Positions 18,707-28,111 are shown, numbered from the stretch's first letter. The stretch is DNA of 64,000 nt from Paenibacillus sp. OVF10 (GCA_022836915.1 CP094668.1:5146001-5210000), one strand, 5' to 3'. Numbers and translations are program-made. Notes: generated from the letters alone by a model not told the origin.

Positions 18707-19796
18707 TCTCCCTTCCTGAGCATTTCAATGACGTCCCGAACTGCCGACACCGGTACGTCCTTCACAATTCTTGCAGCCCCAATCCGATCAGGAATGATAA
18801 ACACCATATGACCTTCACGGAACTTTTTGTCATGCATCATCGCTTCCATTAATGCATCCGTGTCGAGATGCGCAGGCATCGTTGTTGGAAGGCGAAGTGA
18901 ACGCAGCATGCGGACTGTATCTTCATAGAGCCCTGCTGGCGCACCAAGCTTCTCACCAAGCAATGCTGATCCAGCCATACCGATCGAGATCGCTTCTCCG
19001 TGCAGGAATTCTCCATAACCGGCAATCGCTTCAATGGCATGACCAATCGTATGTCCCAGGTTCAACAACGCACGTTCTCCATTTTCACGTTCGTCTCTGG
19101 ATACAATCTCTGCCTTAATGCCACATCCACGCTCCAAGCCGTATCCAAGTGCTTCCGGATTAAGCGCAAGCAGTTCTTCCGCATGTTCCTCACACCAATG
19201 TGCAAAAGCCTCATCACGGATCAGCCCGTGCTTCAGCATCTCTGACAACCCTGCCGATACATCTCGTGGTGGCAAGGATTGAAGTGTGTCCACATCATAG
19301 AGTACAAGCTCGGGCTGGTGGAATGCACCGATCATATTTTTGGCCAGCGGATGATTGACAGCCACCTTGCCGCCAACACTGCTGTCATGCGCCAAAATCG
19401 TTGTAGGTACTTGAACAAACTTAATTCCACGCATATATGTAGCGGCAACAAAGCCAGCCAGATCACCTACGACACCACCACCTAGGGCCAGAATCGCAGA
19501 ACTCCGATCCAGTTTGCCTTCGATCGCTACGGTCATCATATCCTGGTATACCGAAAGGGATTTCGATGTTTCACCAGAGGGCACAACCGCCGATACGACT
19601 GTATAACCAGCCGTACGTAGCGTTTGCTCCAAACCTGACAAGTATTTGGGAGCCACATTTTCATCTGTAATGATGAGTAACGGACTTTTTTGGTCAAGCC
19701 ATATTGCTCAAAATATTGAGGGGCTTGTGCCAGTAGGCCGCTGCCAATCAGAATCGGATATGAGCGTTCCTCCAACTGCACCGTCAGCTGACGCAT
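18703..19796 (-). CDS. aroB: 3-dehydroquinate synthase AroB, frameshifted
   Basis: About 364 residues; NAD- and metal-dependent cyclisation of DAHP. Motifs include ALGGGVVGDLAGFVAATYMRG, VPTTILAHDSSVGGK and the metal ligands in NLGHTIGHAIE and LHGEAISIGM. The raw frame breaks after YGLTKK at an A6 run on the coding strand (T6 at plus 19686-19691). One more base restores SPLLIITDENVAPKYLSGLE. The ATG at 19796 follows the aroC stop by one base (TAATATG), and the gene ends overlapping aroH. Confidence 0.94.
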
Positions 19797-19797
19797 A

Positions 19798-20967
19798 TTA
19801 GTAATTCTCCAGTTGAGCGTTATAACTAGCAACATTCGCACGGATCTCTTCCATGGAATCCCCACCGAATTTCTCCAGGAATGCTTTGGCAATTTCCCAC
19901 GCTACAACATGCTCCATAACCACACTCGCTGCTGGTACAGCACAAGCGTCCGAGCGCTCAACCTGAGCCGTAAATGCTTCTTTTGTATCAATATCAACAC
20001 TTTGCAGTGGCTTATACAACGTTGGGATCGGCTTCATCACACCACGTACAACGACTGGCATACCGTTTGTCATACCACCTTCGAATCCACCCAGACGGTT
20101 GGTTGCCCGGTGGTAGCCGCGCTCATCCGTATGCATGATTTCATCATGTACCTGTGATCCCCGAATGACTCCGGCTTCGAATCCGATACCAATTTCTACA
20201 CCTTTGAATGCATTAATGGACATTACGCCTTGAGCGATTCGTGCATCCAGCTTGCGATCGTATTGAACATAACTGCCAAGACCAATAGGCACACCTTCAA
20301 CGATACATTCCACTATTCCTCCGATGGAATCGCCTTCTTGTTTAATCTGGTCGATGTAGGCTTCCATCTTCTTCTCTGTCTCAGCATCCGTAACACGTAC
20401 AGAGGAAGCTTCTGTCACAGCGATCAGTTCATCAATCGGAAGGTCCTGATACGGAGCTTCGATCTCTCCAATGCGAAGTACACGTCCAGCTACCTTGATT
20501 CCGAATTCAGCCAGGAATTGACGTGCAATGGCACCACATGCCACACGTACCGTTGTCTCACGTGCACTGGAGCGCTCCAGTACGTTACGCAAGTCTTTAA
20601 GATTATACTTGAGTCCACCGTTCAGATCAGCGTGTCCGGGACGAGGACGATGAACGCGACGTTTCTCTTCGTCACTGCCTTCAATCGGCTCAATATTCAT
20701 AATATTCTGCCAATGTTTCCAGTCGTTATTTTGAACAACCAGCGCTACCGGAGCACCTGTTGTATATCCATGACGGATACCACCAACAAAATTCGCCTGA
20801 TCCTTCTCGATCTGCATCCGGCGTCCACGGCCATATCCCTTTTGGCGGCGGTGAAGCTGGAAATTCAGTTCTTCAAAGTCAATCGTCAAATTACTTGGCA
20901 ATCCTTCAATAATAGCGGTCAATTGGGGTCCGTGCGTCTCCCCTGCGGTTAAATAGCGTAAACTCAT
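19798..20967 (-). CDS. aroC: Chorismate synthase AroC
   Basis: 389 residues (called aroF in B. subtilis); FMN-dependent conversion of EPSP to chorismate. It begins MSLRYLTAGETHGPQL, with a GGGGGA ribosome site; an in-frame ATG at 21000 is less likely. Signatures GRGRRMQIEKD and RPRPGHADLNGGLKYN cover FMN and substrate contacts, and SSARETTVRVACGAIA is present. It is the first gene of the aromatic supraoperon. Its product feeds TrpE and AroH encoded downstream. Confidence 0.96.
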   Translation of the reverse strand: MSLRYLTAGETHGPQLTAIIEGLPSNLTIDFEELNFQLHRRQKGYGRGRRMQIEKDQANFVGGIRHGYTTGAPVALVVQNNDWKHWQNIMNIEPIEGSDEEKRRVHRPRPGHADLNGGLKYNLKDLRNVLERSSARETTVRVACGAIARQFLAEFGIKVAGRVLRIGEIEAPYQDLPIDELIAVTEASSVRVTDAETEKKMEAYIDQIKQEGDSIGGIVECIVEGVPIGLGSYVQYDRKLDARIAQGVMSINAFKGVEIGIGFEAGVIRGSQVHDEIMHTDERGYHRATNRLGGFEGGMTNGMPVVVRGVMKPIPTLYKPLQSVDIDTKEAFTAQVERSDACAVPAASVVMEHVVAWEIAKAFLEKFGGDSMEEIRANVASYNAQLENY

Positions 20968-21095
20968 AATACGTTCCCCCTTTAAACTGTTAAACTTCAC
21001 ATTGCTAAAATCCCATAATTTCTTTGCTTATTATAGTATAGCTGACCGGCTTTGACAAGAAAGTCGGCTCTTTCTTGTACTTGGTATACAAATAA

Positions 21096-21128
21096 CCGCC
21101 TGAACACATGTACATGTGCTTCAGACGG
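21096..21128 (-). terminator. Long hairpin after cheR
   Basis: CCGTCTGAAGCACATG / CATGTGTTCAGGCGG, a 15-bp stem with one mismatch on the minus strand, followed by TTATTTG. Probable terminator separating cheR from aroC. Confidence 0.55.
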
Positions 21129-21145
21129 CTCAACAACCATTATCA

Positions 21146-21940
21146 TTATTTTTTCCGATAGAAGAATGTCTCTGCTGTCTCCAGACCATATTGTCCCGGG
21201 GAGAAGATCTGCTCCGTACTGCCCACAAACAAAATACCGCCTGGACGCAAACTTGCTGCAAATTTGTGATACAACAGGTTTTTGGCTTCCTCGGTAAAAT
21301 AGATCATGACATTTCGGCACACAATCAGATCGTACCCATCGTCAAAACGGTCCACCAGCAAATTTTGTTTCATGAACTTGATCGAATTTTTGAGTTGCTC
21401 ATCAATACGGTATACCAAGCCATCCTGCTTGAAGTAACGGTTCGCCGTTTCCTTTGGCACATCCTTAAGTGAGCGTTCCATATAACGCCCTTCCTTGGCT
21501 TTGGCCAATGCACCTTCATCCAGATCACTTGCCGTAATGGAGCTGTCCTTCAAAATACCCATCGTGTCCAGAATCATGGCGAGTGTATAAGGTTCTTCAC
21601 CTGTTGAACAGGCCGCACTCCAAACTTTAGCACGACGCTTGGACCCCAGCAGTTCAGGCAGGATCTCGTCCCGCAGCACTTCCCAACGATTGGGATTACG
21701 CCAGAATTCCGACACGTTAATCGTCATACGATCAAGGAACTCGTAAAACAATGATTTATCTTTCTGCATAGCTTCAAAAAAGTTAGAAAATGTATGAAAC
21801 CCGTTTTTGTTGCGAAGTGTGGTCAGCCTTCTTTTCATCTGGCCTTCCTTGTATTGAGCAAGATCAATGCCTGTGCTCTCTTTGATTTTACGAATGAATC
21901 CGGTGTAATCCGGGTCTAGTAGTTGTTCTTGCTCCAGCAT
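21146..21940 (-). CDS. cheR: Chemotaxis protein methyltransferase CheR
   Basis: 264 residues; SAM-dependent methylation of glutamates on chemoreceptors. An N-terminal helical domain (GQMKRRLTTLRNKNG) is followed by the Rossmann methyltransferase domain with VWSAACSTGEEPYTLAM as SAM site and DLIVCRNVMIYF near the C-terminus. It lies between ndk and aroC, as in B. subtilis. There are no other chemotaxis genes here, so it is a conserved orphan location. Confidence 0.95.
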   Translation of the reverse strand: MLEQEQLLDPDYTGFIRKIKESTGIDLAQYKEGQMKRRLTTLRNKNGFHTFSNFFEAMQKDKSLFYEFLDRMTINVSEFWRNPNRWEVLRDEILPELLGSKRRAKVWSAACSTGEEPYTLAMILDTMGILKDSSITASDLDEGALAKAKEGRYMERSLKDVPKETANRYFKQDGLVYRIDEQLKNSIKFMKQNLLVDRFDDGYDLIVCRNVMIYFTEEAKNLLYHKFAASLRPGGILFVGSTEQIFSPGQYGLETAETFFYRKK

Positions 21941-21965
21941 CGTGTATCACCCTTTTGGCTAATAA

Positions 21966-22409
21966 TTACAACCAGGCTGCGATGCTCTTGTCGTATACCA
22001 CCAGTTCATCTGAAGCAAAGAAATTTGCTGCTTCACGGGAAGCACTTTCCGGTGAATCTGCCCCATGAATCAGATTATGTGGTGTGTGGCTGGCGAAGTC
22101 TCCGCGAATGGTACCCGGAGCTGCTTCCTTCACATTGGTTTTTCCGATGACGATGCGCGCAAGCGCCACAATATCGTCGCCTTCCCACACCATGGCAAAT
22201 ACAGGCCCAGATGTGATAAAACGAACCAAATCATCGAAAAACGGTTTGCCCTCATGTTCAGCATAATGGCGTTTTGCCTGATCCTCAGACATCTGCACCA
22301 ATTTGCCTGCCACCAACTTAAATCCTTTGTCTTCCAGACGGCTAATAATTCGACCGATCAATCCACGCTGCACACCATCCGGCTTCACCATCAAAAATGT
22401 ACGATCCAT
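21966..22409 (-). CDS. ndk: Nucleoside diphosphate kinase
   Basis: 147 residues from MDRTFLMVKPDGVQRG; a frame-opening ATG five codons earlier is less likely. The catalytic His is in NLIHGADSPESA. It transfers gamma-phosphate between NTPs and NDPs. Length and motifs are standard. It is encoded between hepT and cheR, matching Bacillus gene order. Confidence 0.97.
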   Translation of the reverse strand: MDRTFLMVKPDGVQRGLIGRIISRLEDKGFKLVAGKLVQMSEDQAKRHYAEHEGKPFFDDLVRFITSGPVFAMVWEGDDIVALARIVIGKTNVKEAAPGTIRGDFASHTPHNLIHGADSPESASREAANFFASDELVVYDKSIAAWL

Positions 22410-22563
22410 CAGCTCACTCCTCACTCACGGTTCAAAGTTAATCACTATGTAAACGCAATCCCTATGATTGTAACATACATGTCCAAATCCTCCCAATGAG
22501 GAATCTCACAGTTCTGTTCATCTTTGGGTATGAGCAAGCCGAGAGTCGAAGGTCATACAAAGT

Positions 22564-23538
22564 TTAATGCGTACGTTTAACCACAAAATGAGCGATATCA
22601 CGCAGGTTTTTGGTCGTCTTGATGTTAGGTAGCTGATCGAGAGCATCGAGCGCTTTCTTCATATATCGGTCAGCAAGGGCTTCTGCTTTAGCAATTCCTT
22701 GACTTTGGCGAATCATTCCAATTGCATCCGATGCACTTGCCCGTCCTTCTTCATGCTGGACACGGGAAATCTCCTTAAGTAAAGGTTCCCGCAGATCGGA
22801 TTCTTCCAGAGCATAAAGTACAGGAAGAGTAATATTCCCTTGCTTCATGTCACTGCCAGGTGGCTTGCCAAGTTGTTTCTCGGTACCTACCAGATCAAGT
22901 ACATCATCTTGAATCTGAAAAGCCATCCCCACATTGTATCCGTACGTATACAGCAGGGAAGATACATGCTCAGGCGCACGTGTAGCCAATGCCCCTAACT
23001 GACAGCTAACCGCAATCAGAAGTGCTGTTTTGCGGCGAATCCGCAGTAGATAATTACGAACACTTTGTCCCGTATTGAAAAAGTCCCGAATTTGCTCCAT
23101 CTCACCAATGGACATCTGTACCATGGCTTTGGCAAGGATACGATGAATAGCTGGATCGGATAATCCGGCAGTCATTTCAAGTGCCTTACCGTAGATATAG
23201 TCTCCAGTGTACATGGCAATCCGATTATCCCATTTTGACTTCACCGTAGGTTTACCTCGGCGTGTCTCCGCATTATCAATAACATCATCGTGAACGAGGG
23301 ATGCCGAATGAATGAGTTCCAGCGGAACCGCAACCAGCTTCAGACGTTCAATGTCGTATGTACCAAATTTCCCACCAAGTAACACAAAAACGGGCCGTAA
23401 CCGTTTTCCTCCTGCTTTGAGCAAATGAAGTGACGTTTCACTCAGCAGCTTCTGTTCTCCTCGAACACTGCGATACAATTCTTTCTCAATGTAATCCATG
23501 TCCTTTTTTAACAACCCGAAAATATCCAATAGTTTCAT
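22564..23538 (-). CDS. hepT: Heptaprenyl diphosphate synthase component II HepT
   Basis: 324 residues, an all-helical trans-polyprenyl synthase. The first Asp-rich motif is LVHDDVIDNAETRRGKP and the second FQIQDDVLDLVG. It elongates FPP to the C35 side chain of menaquinone-7 together with the HepS-like subunit encoded at 26 kb. The start overlaps the stop of a small upstream ORF as ATGA, and the ribosome site (GGTGA) is weak, so coupling is likely. Confidence 0.93.
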   Translation of the reverse strand: MKLLDIFGLLKKDMDYIEKELYRSVRGEQKLLSETSLHLLKAGGKRLRPVFVLLGGKFGTYDIERLKLVAVPLELIHSASLVHDDVIDNAETRRGKPTVKSKWDNRIAMYTGDYIYGKALEMTAGLSDPAIHRILAKAMVQMSIGEMEQIRDFFNTGQSVRNYLLRIRRKTALLIAVSCQLGALATRAPEHVSSLLYTYGYNVGMAFQIQDDVLDLVGTEKQLGKPPGSDMKQGNITLPVLYALEESDLREPLLKEISRVQHEEGRASASDAIGMIRQSQGIAKAEALADRYMKKALDALDQLPNIKTTKNLRDIAHFVVKRTH

Positions 23539-23762
23539 TCGTTCACCCGTATCAGCGTATTGTCAGTCCATAAATTCATGCTTACCTTCCCCTCCAGCAA
23601 GTCGGGCCTGCAGGCATTACGAAAAACCCGGCTTACCGTTCTTGCTTGTGTTTTTCTATAAGGTAATCTAACGTATTTTTCTTCTCCGAATGTCATAGCC
23701 GACACCCGAAAATTAAACTCTGCGACTTGTTCTGAAACAAAATACAGAAGTTGCCGGAGCAT
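23535..23762 (-). CDS. Small uncharacterised ORF coupled to hepT
   Basis: Up to 75 residues, lysine/arginine-rich in the middle (KYVRLPYRKTQARTVSRVF), with no membrane span or known motif. I do not recognise it. No convincing ribosome site precedes the ATG at 23762; an internal ATG at residue 23 is an alternative. Its main support is the ATGA overlap with hepT, suggesting coupling. A frameshifted or degraded gene is also possible given the errors elsewhere. Confidence 0.35.
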   Translation of the reverse strand: MLRQLLYFVSEQVAEFNFRVSAMTFGEEKYVRLPYRKTQARTVSRVFRNACRPDLLEGKVSMNLWTDNTLIRVNE

Positions 23763-23881
23763 GGGTCAAGACTGTGGTTCATGAAGACTCACCATCAGCA
23801 CTCACCAATACCCCGGGATTCGGGGGACAAATAAACCGAGCAACACTTTGGCAAAAAACAGCCTTGTATCGAACTCAGTCG

Positions 23882-24502
23882 TTATCCCCGTTCATCCGGT
23901 TCTCCCCATCTTGTAAACAGTTGATGTGGGATGCGCAAGCTATCCAGCACTTTCCCCACCAAAAACAGAATCAACTCATCCATAGTTTGAGGTTTGTAAT
24001 AAAAAGCAGGCATAGCCGGTATCATTCGTACACCAAGACGAGAAAGCTTCAGCATGTTTTCCAGATGGATTGCATGAAGAGGCGTCTCACGTGGTACGAG
24101 GATCAATGTCCTTCCCTCTTTCATCATAACATCGGCTGCGCGAGACATCAGATTATCCGACGATCCCTGCGCGATGGACGAAAGAGTTCCCATAGAACAT
24201 GGCATGATAATCATGCCGTCGGCCAGATAAGAACCACTTGCAATGGAGGCCCCTATATCACTCACAGGATGATAGATCAGAGAACCGGCACGGTTGCCGA
24301 ATTTTTCTTCCAGCACCGCGTCCCGATTCGTCACATCCCAGTCCAATTCTTCTTTCAGTACACGCCACCCTGCATTGGATATGACCAGATGAACGTTATA
24401 TTCCAAATCAAGCAGCGTTTCAATTAATCGAATGCCATATATGCTGCCACTCGCTCCGGTAATTCCGACAACCAGTCGTTTATTGTCCGGCTGCTGCACC
24501 AT
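23882..24502 (-). CDS. ubiX: UbiX-family flavin prenyltransferase
   Basis: 206 residues. FMN-binding fold with VGITGASGSIYGIRL at the N-terminus, PCSMGTLSSIAQG as the second signature, and LVPRETPLHAIHLENML near residue 145. It makes prenylated FMN, the cofactor of UbiD-type decarboxylases. It lies directly after the UbiA-like gene (stop and start adjacent). Together with UbiA and MenG homologs this suggests the decarboxylation step of the futalosine menaquinone route (inference), since the classical Men route needs no UbiX. Confidence 0.9.
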   Translation of the reverse strand: MVQQPDNKRLVVGITGASGSIYGIRLIETLLDLEYNVHLVISNAGWRVLKEELDWDVTNRDAVLEEKFGNRAGSLIYHPVSDIGASIASGSYLADGMIIMPCSMGTLSSIAQGSSDNLMSRAADVMMKEGRTLILVPRETPLHAIHLENMLKLSRLGVRMIPAMPAFYYKPQTMDELILFLVGKVLDSLRIPHQLFTRWGEPDERG

Positions 24503-25369
24503 TTATTTCACCGCCAGATCAATAAGAGTGAACGTAAATACGATTATACTAAGCAAACTGTTCATGGTAAAAAACGCCGTTTGAACACGGCTCATATCAT
24601 TAGGCGATACGATATAGTGTTGATAGAACAGAATTCCATACGTCACCAACATGCCTGCGCCATACCACCAGCTCAGATCTGTCATCAACAATAACGCAAG
24701 AAAACCAATTGCAGTAATCAAATGGAAGAATTTGGCGATCTGCAAGGATTTAACCAGGCCAAAACGGGAAGGTATGGAGTGAAGACCCTCTCCCTGATCG
24801 AATTCCAGATCCTGACATGCATAGATAATATCAAAGCCAGCTGTCCAGAACACAATCGTAACGTACAGCACAATCGCTGTCCAATCCATCGTTCCTGTTA
24901 CAGCTACCCAGCCACCAAGTGGTGCCAAACCAATCGTCATTCCGAGAACGACGTGGCATAACCATGTGAATCGTTTGGTGTACGAATACAGTACCAACAT
25001 AAACACAGCAATAGGCAACAGCTGCATGGATAATACATTAAGATTGGATGAGGCCCAGAATAACAATATAAATGAGATAATGACAAATATAACAACTTCC
25101 CCATTTTTCAACAGTCCTGCCGGGATGGCTCTCATCGCGGTACGCGGATTTTTGCCATCAATCGCTTGGTCAATAATTCGGTTCAAACCAAAAGCTGCAC
25201 TACGTGCGCCGACCATCGCAAGCAATACCCACATGATCTGCATCCAGCTTGGGAAGGTATCATTCACTACCATGGAGCCGAGAATGGCCCCCATAAATGC
25301 AAAAGGTAAAGCAAAAAGCGTGTGTTCAATCTTGATCATTTCTAAAAAGATGCGAATTTTCCTAAACAT
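24503..25369 (-). CDS. UbiA-family polyprenyltransferase (MqnP/UbiA-like)
   Basis: 288 residues from MFRKIRIFLEMIKIEHTLFA, with AAGGAG 7 nt upstream. An integral membrane prenyltransferase with about eight helices. The first Asp-rich site is in NRIIDQAIDGKNPRT and the second in YACQDLEFDQGEG. It attaches the polyprenyl chain to an aromatic acid. It resembles 4-hydroxybenzoate prenyltransferases, which in Gram-positive bacteria without ubiquinone act as MqnP of the futalosine pathway. A UbiX gene follows and menG precedes. Confidence 0.88.
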   Translation of the reverse strand: MFRKIRIFLEMIKIEHTLFALPFAFMGAILGSMVVNDTFPSWMQIMWVLLAMVGARSAAFGLNRIIDQAIDGKNPRTAMRAIPAGLLKNGEVVIFVIISFILLFWASSNLNVLSMQLLPIAVFMLVLYSYTKRFTWLCHVVLGMTIGLAPLGGWVAVTGTMDWTAIVLYVTIVFWTAGFDIIYACQDLEFDQGEGLHSIPSRFGLVKSLQIAKFFHLITAIGFLALLLMTDLSWWYGAGMLVTYGILFYQHYIVSPNDMSRVQTAFFTMNSLLSIIVFTFTLIDLAVK

Positions 25370-26090
25370 GCTGATTCTCCTTGGTTCCAATATGCAGTGC
25401 CGCTATACCTCCGGTCAGAGGGTAGGCCTGCACTTGTTGTAATCCAGTTTCTGCAAAAATATCTGCCAGTTCCTGCCTTCCCGGAAAAATGGCCAGTGAG
25501 TCCGGCAGCCATTTGTACTGCTCAAAACTTTTAGCAAACACTTTGGCAAGATTCGGTAAAACCTTCTCAAAATAAAAATAATAAATGCCTTTGAACGGCT
25601 GCCATGTTGGCTTGGACAATTCCAGGCACACAACCATACCGCCCGGCTTGACCACACGTTTCATTTCAGACAACACTTGTCTGAGATCAGGTACGTTACG
25701 CAGCCCGAACCCGATCGTCACATAATCAAATGAATTGTCTTCATAAGGAAGTGACATGGCATTTCCCTGTGTCAGGGTAATCTGCTTTTGACGTTGCACC
25801 GCATTGATCTTTGTCTGACCGACTTCCAGCATGTTGCTGCTGAAATCAAGTCCGTGCATGTGCCCCGTTTCACTTGCCTCTGCCATAGCAAGCGTCCAGT
25901 CACATGTGCCGCAACACAAATCAAGACCGGTATCGCCTTTGGACATATTCATCTTTTTCATGGTGAATTTACGCCAAGCCTTATGCCTGCGGAAACTTAG
26001 AATATCATTCATGACATCATATTTTCCGGCTATACTCTGAAAAACCGAATGGACATATTCTTCTTTCGGTTTGGTCTCTCCGCTCCCCAT
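25362..26090 (-). CDS. menG: Demethylmenaquinone methyltransferase MenG (UbiE family)
   Basis: 242 residues; SAM-dependent C-methylation, the last step of menaquinone synthesis. Signature GKYDVMNDILSFRRHKAWR at the N-terminus; SAM motif I in GLDLCCGTCDWTLA; later YVTIGFGLRNVPD. The end overlaps the UbiA-like start by 8 nt. Flanked by hepS and hepT genes as in the Bacillus hepS-menG-hepT operon, but with two genes inserted between menG and hepT. Confidence 0.95.
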   Translation of the reverse strand: MGSGETKPKEEYVHSVFQSIAGKYDVMNDILSFRRHKAWRKFTMKKMNMSKGDTGLDLCCGTCDWTLAMAEASETGHMHGLDFSSNMLEVGQTKINAVQRQKQITLTQGNAMSLPYEDNSFDYVTIGFGLRNVPDLRQVLSEMKRVVKPGGMVVCLELSKPTWQPFKGIYYFYFEKVLPNLAKVFAKSFEQYKWLPDSLAIFPGRQELADIFAETGLQQVQAYPLTGGIAALHIGTKENQHV

Positions 26091-26105
26091 TCGTCTGTCT
26101 CCCCC

Positions 26106-26969
26106 TCAATCTTCCCTTACTGCCGCATGTGAAGGCTGCAAATATGCCAAGTAAGGATCTAGAATTGCATGTATCTCATGCAAGCCCATCCGCCCTTCCT
26201 CGTCTTGCAACAACAGTTGAATGCGGTGTGTACACTCGCGAAGCTTGTCCAGCAAAACCTCGCCAACCCTATGCTTCAGCACCATAGCGTTCCATGCACG
26301 TGCATCCGGTTCAGACTGACGTAGCACACTGCGCTCATCGTCATTACCATGCTCGTATATGTGCCAATATGCATAGCTGTGAAGATATTGTTTTGCGTCA
26401 TTCATCCGCTTCAGTTCTTCCACGATCGTTTCGCAGGAGCTGAATTCGGTCAACAGGCTGTTCCATAATGACTCTTCGTTATGTTGAATCATGCCTGTAA
26501 ATGAAAGAAACAGCTGCATCCTCAGCTGTACCGTTTCACGCAAGTATTCATCAGCCGAAACGAGAAGCTTCTTCATCCGTTCATACAGCGTCATCTTGCG
26601 TGCGTTCACTCCGGATACAGCACCACTGAGTTTGCCAATCATTTCAATTCTGCCCGCTTGGGCAAGCAATTGATAAAAACGGCTACTTAAATAATCCCCG
26701 GCGAGTACATTCAACTGGCGTGAACGCATCTCCTGCTCTCTCCGCTCACCGGAAATCGTGTCGATTCGATCATGCGTATCCATGGCCAACTGAACGAGCG
26801 AAGTTGCAAGAGCATATAACTCTTGATGCACCTTTTCGTCTGTGCGGCCCACAAATACCTGCAACAGACGTGCCCGGCTATCCGGAAATGATGGGATTTC
26901 CGTATGTTGTCGAATCATGTCGTAATCCGTATATTTCTTTGCTAGTTGGGGTACGCGATATGAATTCAT
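26106..26969 (-). CDS. hepS: Heptaprenyl diphosphate synthase component I-like protein (HepS)
   Basis: 287 residues from MNSYRVPQLAKKYTDYDMIR, with GGAGG 6 nt upstream. All-helical. The segment RQLNVLAGDYLSSRFYQLLA near residue 120 is characteristic of the non-catalytic small subunit that sets chain length with HepT. There are no Asp-rich catalytic motifs, as expected. Located upstream of menG, matching Bacillus order. The C-terminal extension of about 40 residues makes it somewhat longer than the B. subtilis protein. Confidence 0.85.
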   Translation of the reverse strand: MNSYRVPQLAKKYTDYDMIRQHTEIPSFPDSRARLLQVFVGRTDEKVHQELYALATSLVQLAMDTHDRIDTISGERREQEMRSRQLNVLAGDYLSSRFYQLLAQAGRIEMIGKLSGAVSGVNARKMTLYERMKKLLVSADEYLRETVQLRMQLFLSFTGMIQHNEESLWNSLLTEFSSCETIVEELKRMNDAKQYLHSYAYWHIYEHGNDDERSVLRQSEPDARAWNAMVLKHRVGEVLLDKLRECTHRIQLLLQDEEGRMGLHEIHAILDPYLAYLQPSHAAVRED

Positions 26970-27070
26970 TCTCAGCCTCCGAGCCTTAACATTGTTAAAC
27001 CATTTCTGCACTACAATCTTATATATTATAGCATATGTTGAACGGGCACGCACTGAATCCTGCTATTCTA

Positions 27071-27622
27071 TTACCCCTGACTTGTCATTTCGAATTGCTT
27101 CTTCCAGAGTTCGGTCTCCATCAAATGAAACCAGTCCTTCAATTCATCTGAAAAGGCCGCACTTTTCCAGTTCCGTAATGTTTCAATCGCATACAGAGGC
27201 CACTCTCCACGCCGAATATCAGCAGCAAGCAACAGATGTCGTTTATGCATCCATTCATCTTCTGCCATTACACGTAGCAGCACCTGATCCACGTTATCCA
27301 GACTCCGAAAGCCCAGATCCGCCACAGCTGCCATGTTCTCATAGATTTCAGTGTAACTTGTACCCGTTCCTTTAACTTTGAGGTCCAACGTCAAAATGGA
27401 CTGTTTCCATTCCACTCTTGCAATGGGAGTTGATAGTTGCATGGAACTTAGCACATCAACCAGATTGTCATTCGTTAGCTGAACTGGATGATGTGATGCA
27501 GAGGCAGGCTGTACGTTGTCCCCGCCCCATGTACGCATATGTAAGGTTTGTATCGCAACAAGCAGAAAGACCGCCGCAACCGTTGCCAGCATTGAAGCAG
27601 TAACAATCATCCGCGGTTTCAT
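27071..27622 (-). CDS. Unknown membrane-anchored protein
   Basis: 183 residues. One N-terminal membrane anchor (MIVTASMLATVAAVFLLVAI), then a Ser/His-rich linker and a soluble extracytoplasmic domain of about 130 residues containing VEWKQSILTLDLKVKGTG and later many Trp/Leu pairs (EWPLYAIETLRNWKSAA). I do not recognise the family. It lies about 100 nt upstream of the hepS-like gene on the same strand and downstream of the mtrB terminator, so it may start the quinone operon. Confidence 0.7.
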   Translation of the reverse strand: MKPRMIVTASMLATVAAVFLLVAIQTLHMRTWGGDNVQPASASHHPVQLTNDNLVDVLSSMQLSTPIARVEWKQSILTLDLKVKGTGTSYTEIYENMAAVADLGFRSLDNVDQVLLRVMAEDEWMHKRHLLLAADIRRGEWPLYAIETLRNWKSAAFSDELKDWFHLMETELWKKQFEMTSQG

Positions 27623-27690
27623 ATACGCCTCCCTGCCTTTACCTGTTAGTGTAGTCTGTCCGGTAAAGGCTCATACCTCATTGTACAATG

Positions 27691-27711
27691 AAAAAAGCAG
27701 GCTATGCCTGC
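27691..27711 (-). terminator. Terminator of mtrB
   Basis: GCAGGC-ATA-GCCTGC with a T6 tail on the minus strand, about 30 nt past the mtrB stop. It makes mtrB a short transcription unit separate from the quinone genes. Confidence 0.85.
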
Positions 27712-27742
27712 AATCTTCATTTGAATGTATTCAATCTGTCCA

Positions 27743-27964
27743 TTACTCCGATTCAATCTGTCCATGCTTGGTAATCAGCGTGGCTTTGCCCCGGATTTTA
27801 ATAGCTGAGGTATGAGTGGTAAATTGGGCAAACATCACTTCACCCTTGTCCAATTTCTCGGTGTGGTGAAAACGTGTATCCTGACCTCGGGTTAATCCGA
27901 TCACCTGGACACCATTTTCCTCTGCCTTAATTACAATATAATCATTGCCGGTTGGATGATCCAT
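27743..27964 (-). CDS. mtrB: trp RNA-binding attenuation protein TRAP (MtrB)
   Basis: 73 residues starting MDHPTGNDYIVIKAEENG, with AAGGGG 9 nt upstream; the frame opens further upstream but without a ribosome site. The core GLTRGQDTRFHHTEKLDKGE and FTTHTSAIKIRGKA match TRAP closely, including the Lys/Lys/Arg pattern that contacts GAG/UAG RNA and the Thr/His residues lining the tryptophan pocket. It forms an 11-subunit ring that, with bound Trp, wraps the trp leader RNA. A matching triplet array lies in the trp leader at 18.2 kb. In B. subtilis it follows folE; here folE is absent. Confidence 0.96.
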   Translation of the reverse strand: MDHPTGNDYIVIKAEENGVQVIGLTRGQDTRFHHTEKLDKGEVMFAQFTTHTSAIKIRGKATLITKHGQIESE

Positions 27965-28111
27965 CACGCATGTCCCCTTCTTTAGTTCGATAGCGTTAAT
28001 GATGATTAAGATTGTTTCATTTGTCAACCTGCGCCTTATACGAATGAACCGCAAGAATCGGCTACCCTAGGGTCATACTACAGTTATACAGCTACAGAAA
28101 GGAGAATTTGC

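Noticed and set aside
9137..19796. Reading tyrA, trpF, trpC, trpD, trpE and aroB as decaying pseudogenes (tryptophan auxotroph)
   Set aside because: Each has only one or two homopolymer losses, all motifs are intact, overlaps between restored genes are exact, and the regulatory leader is well preserved.
20997..21320. A 107-codon minus-strand ORF overlapping the end of cheR
   Set aside because: It is an alternative frame of cheR plus intergenic sequence, with no ribosome site and no recognisable protein features.
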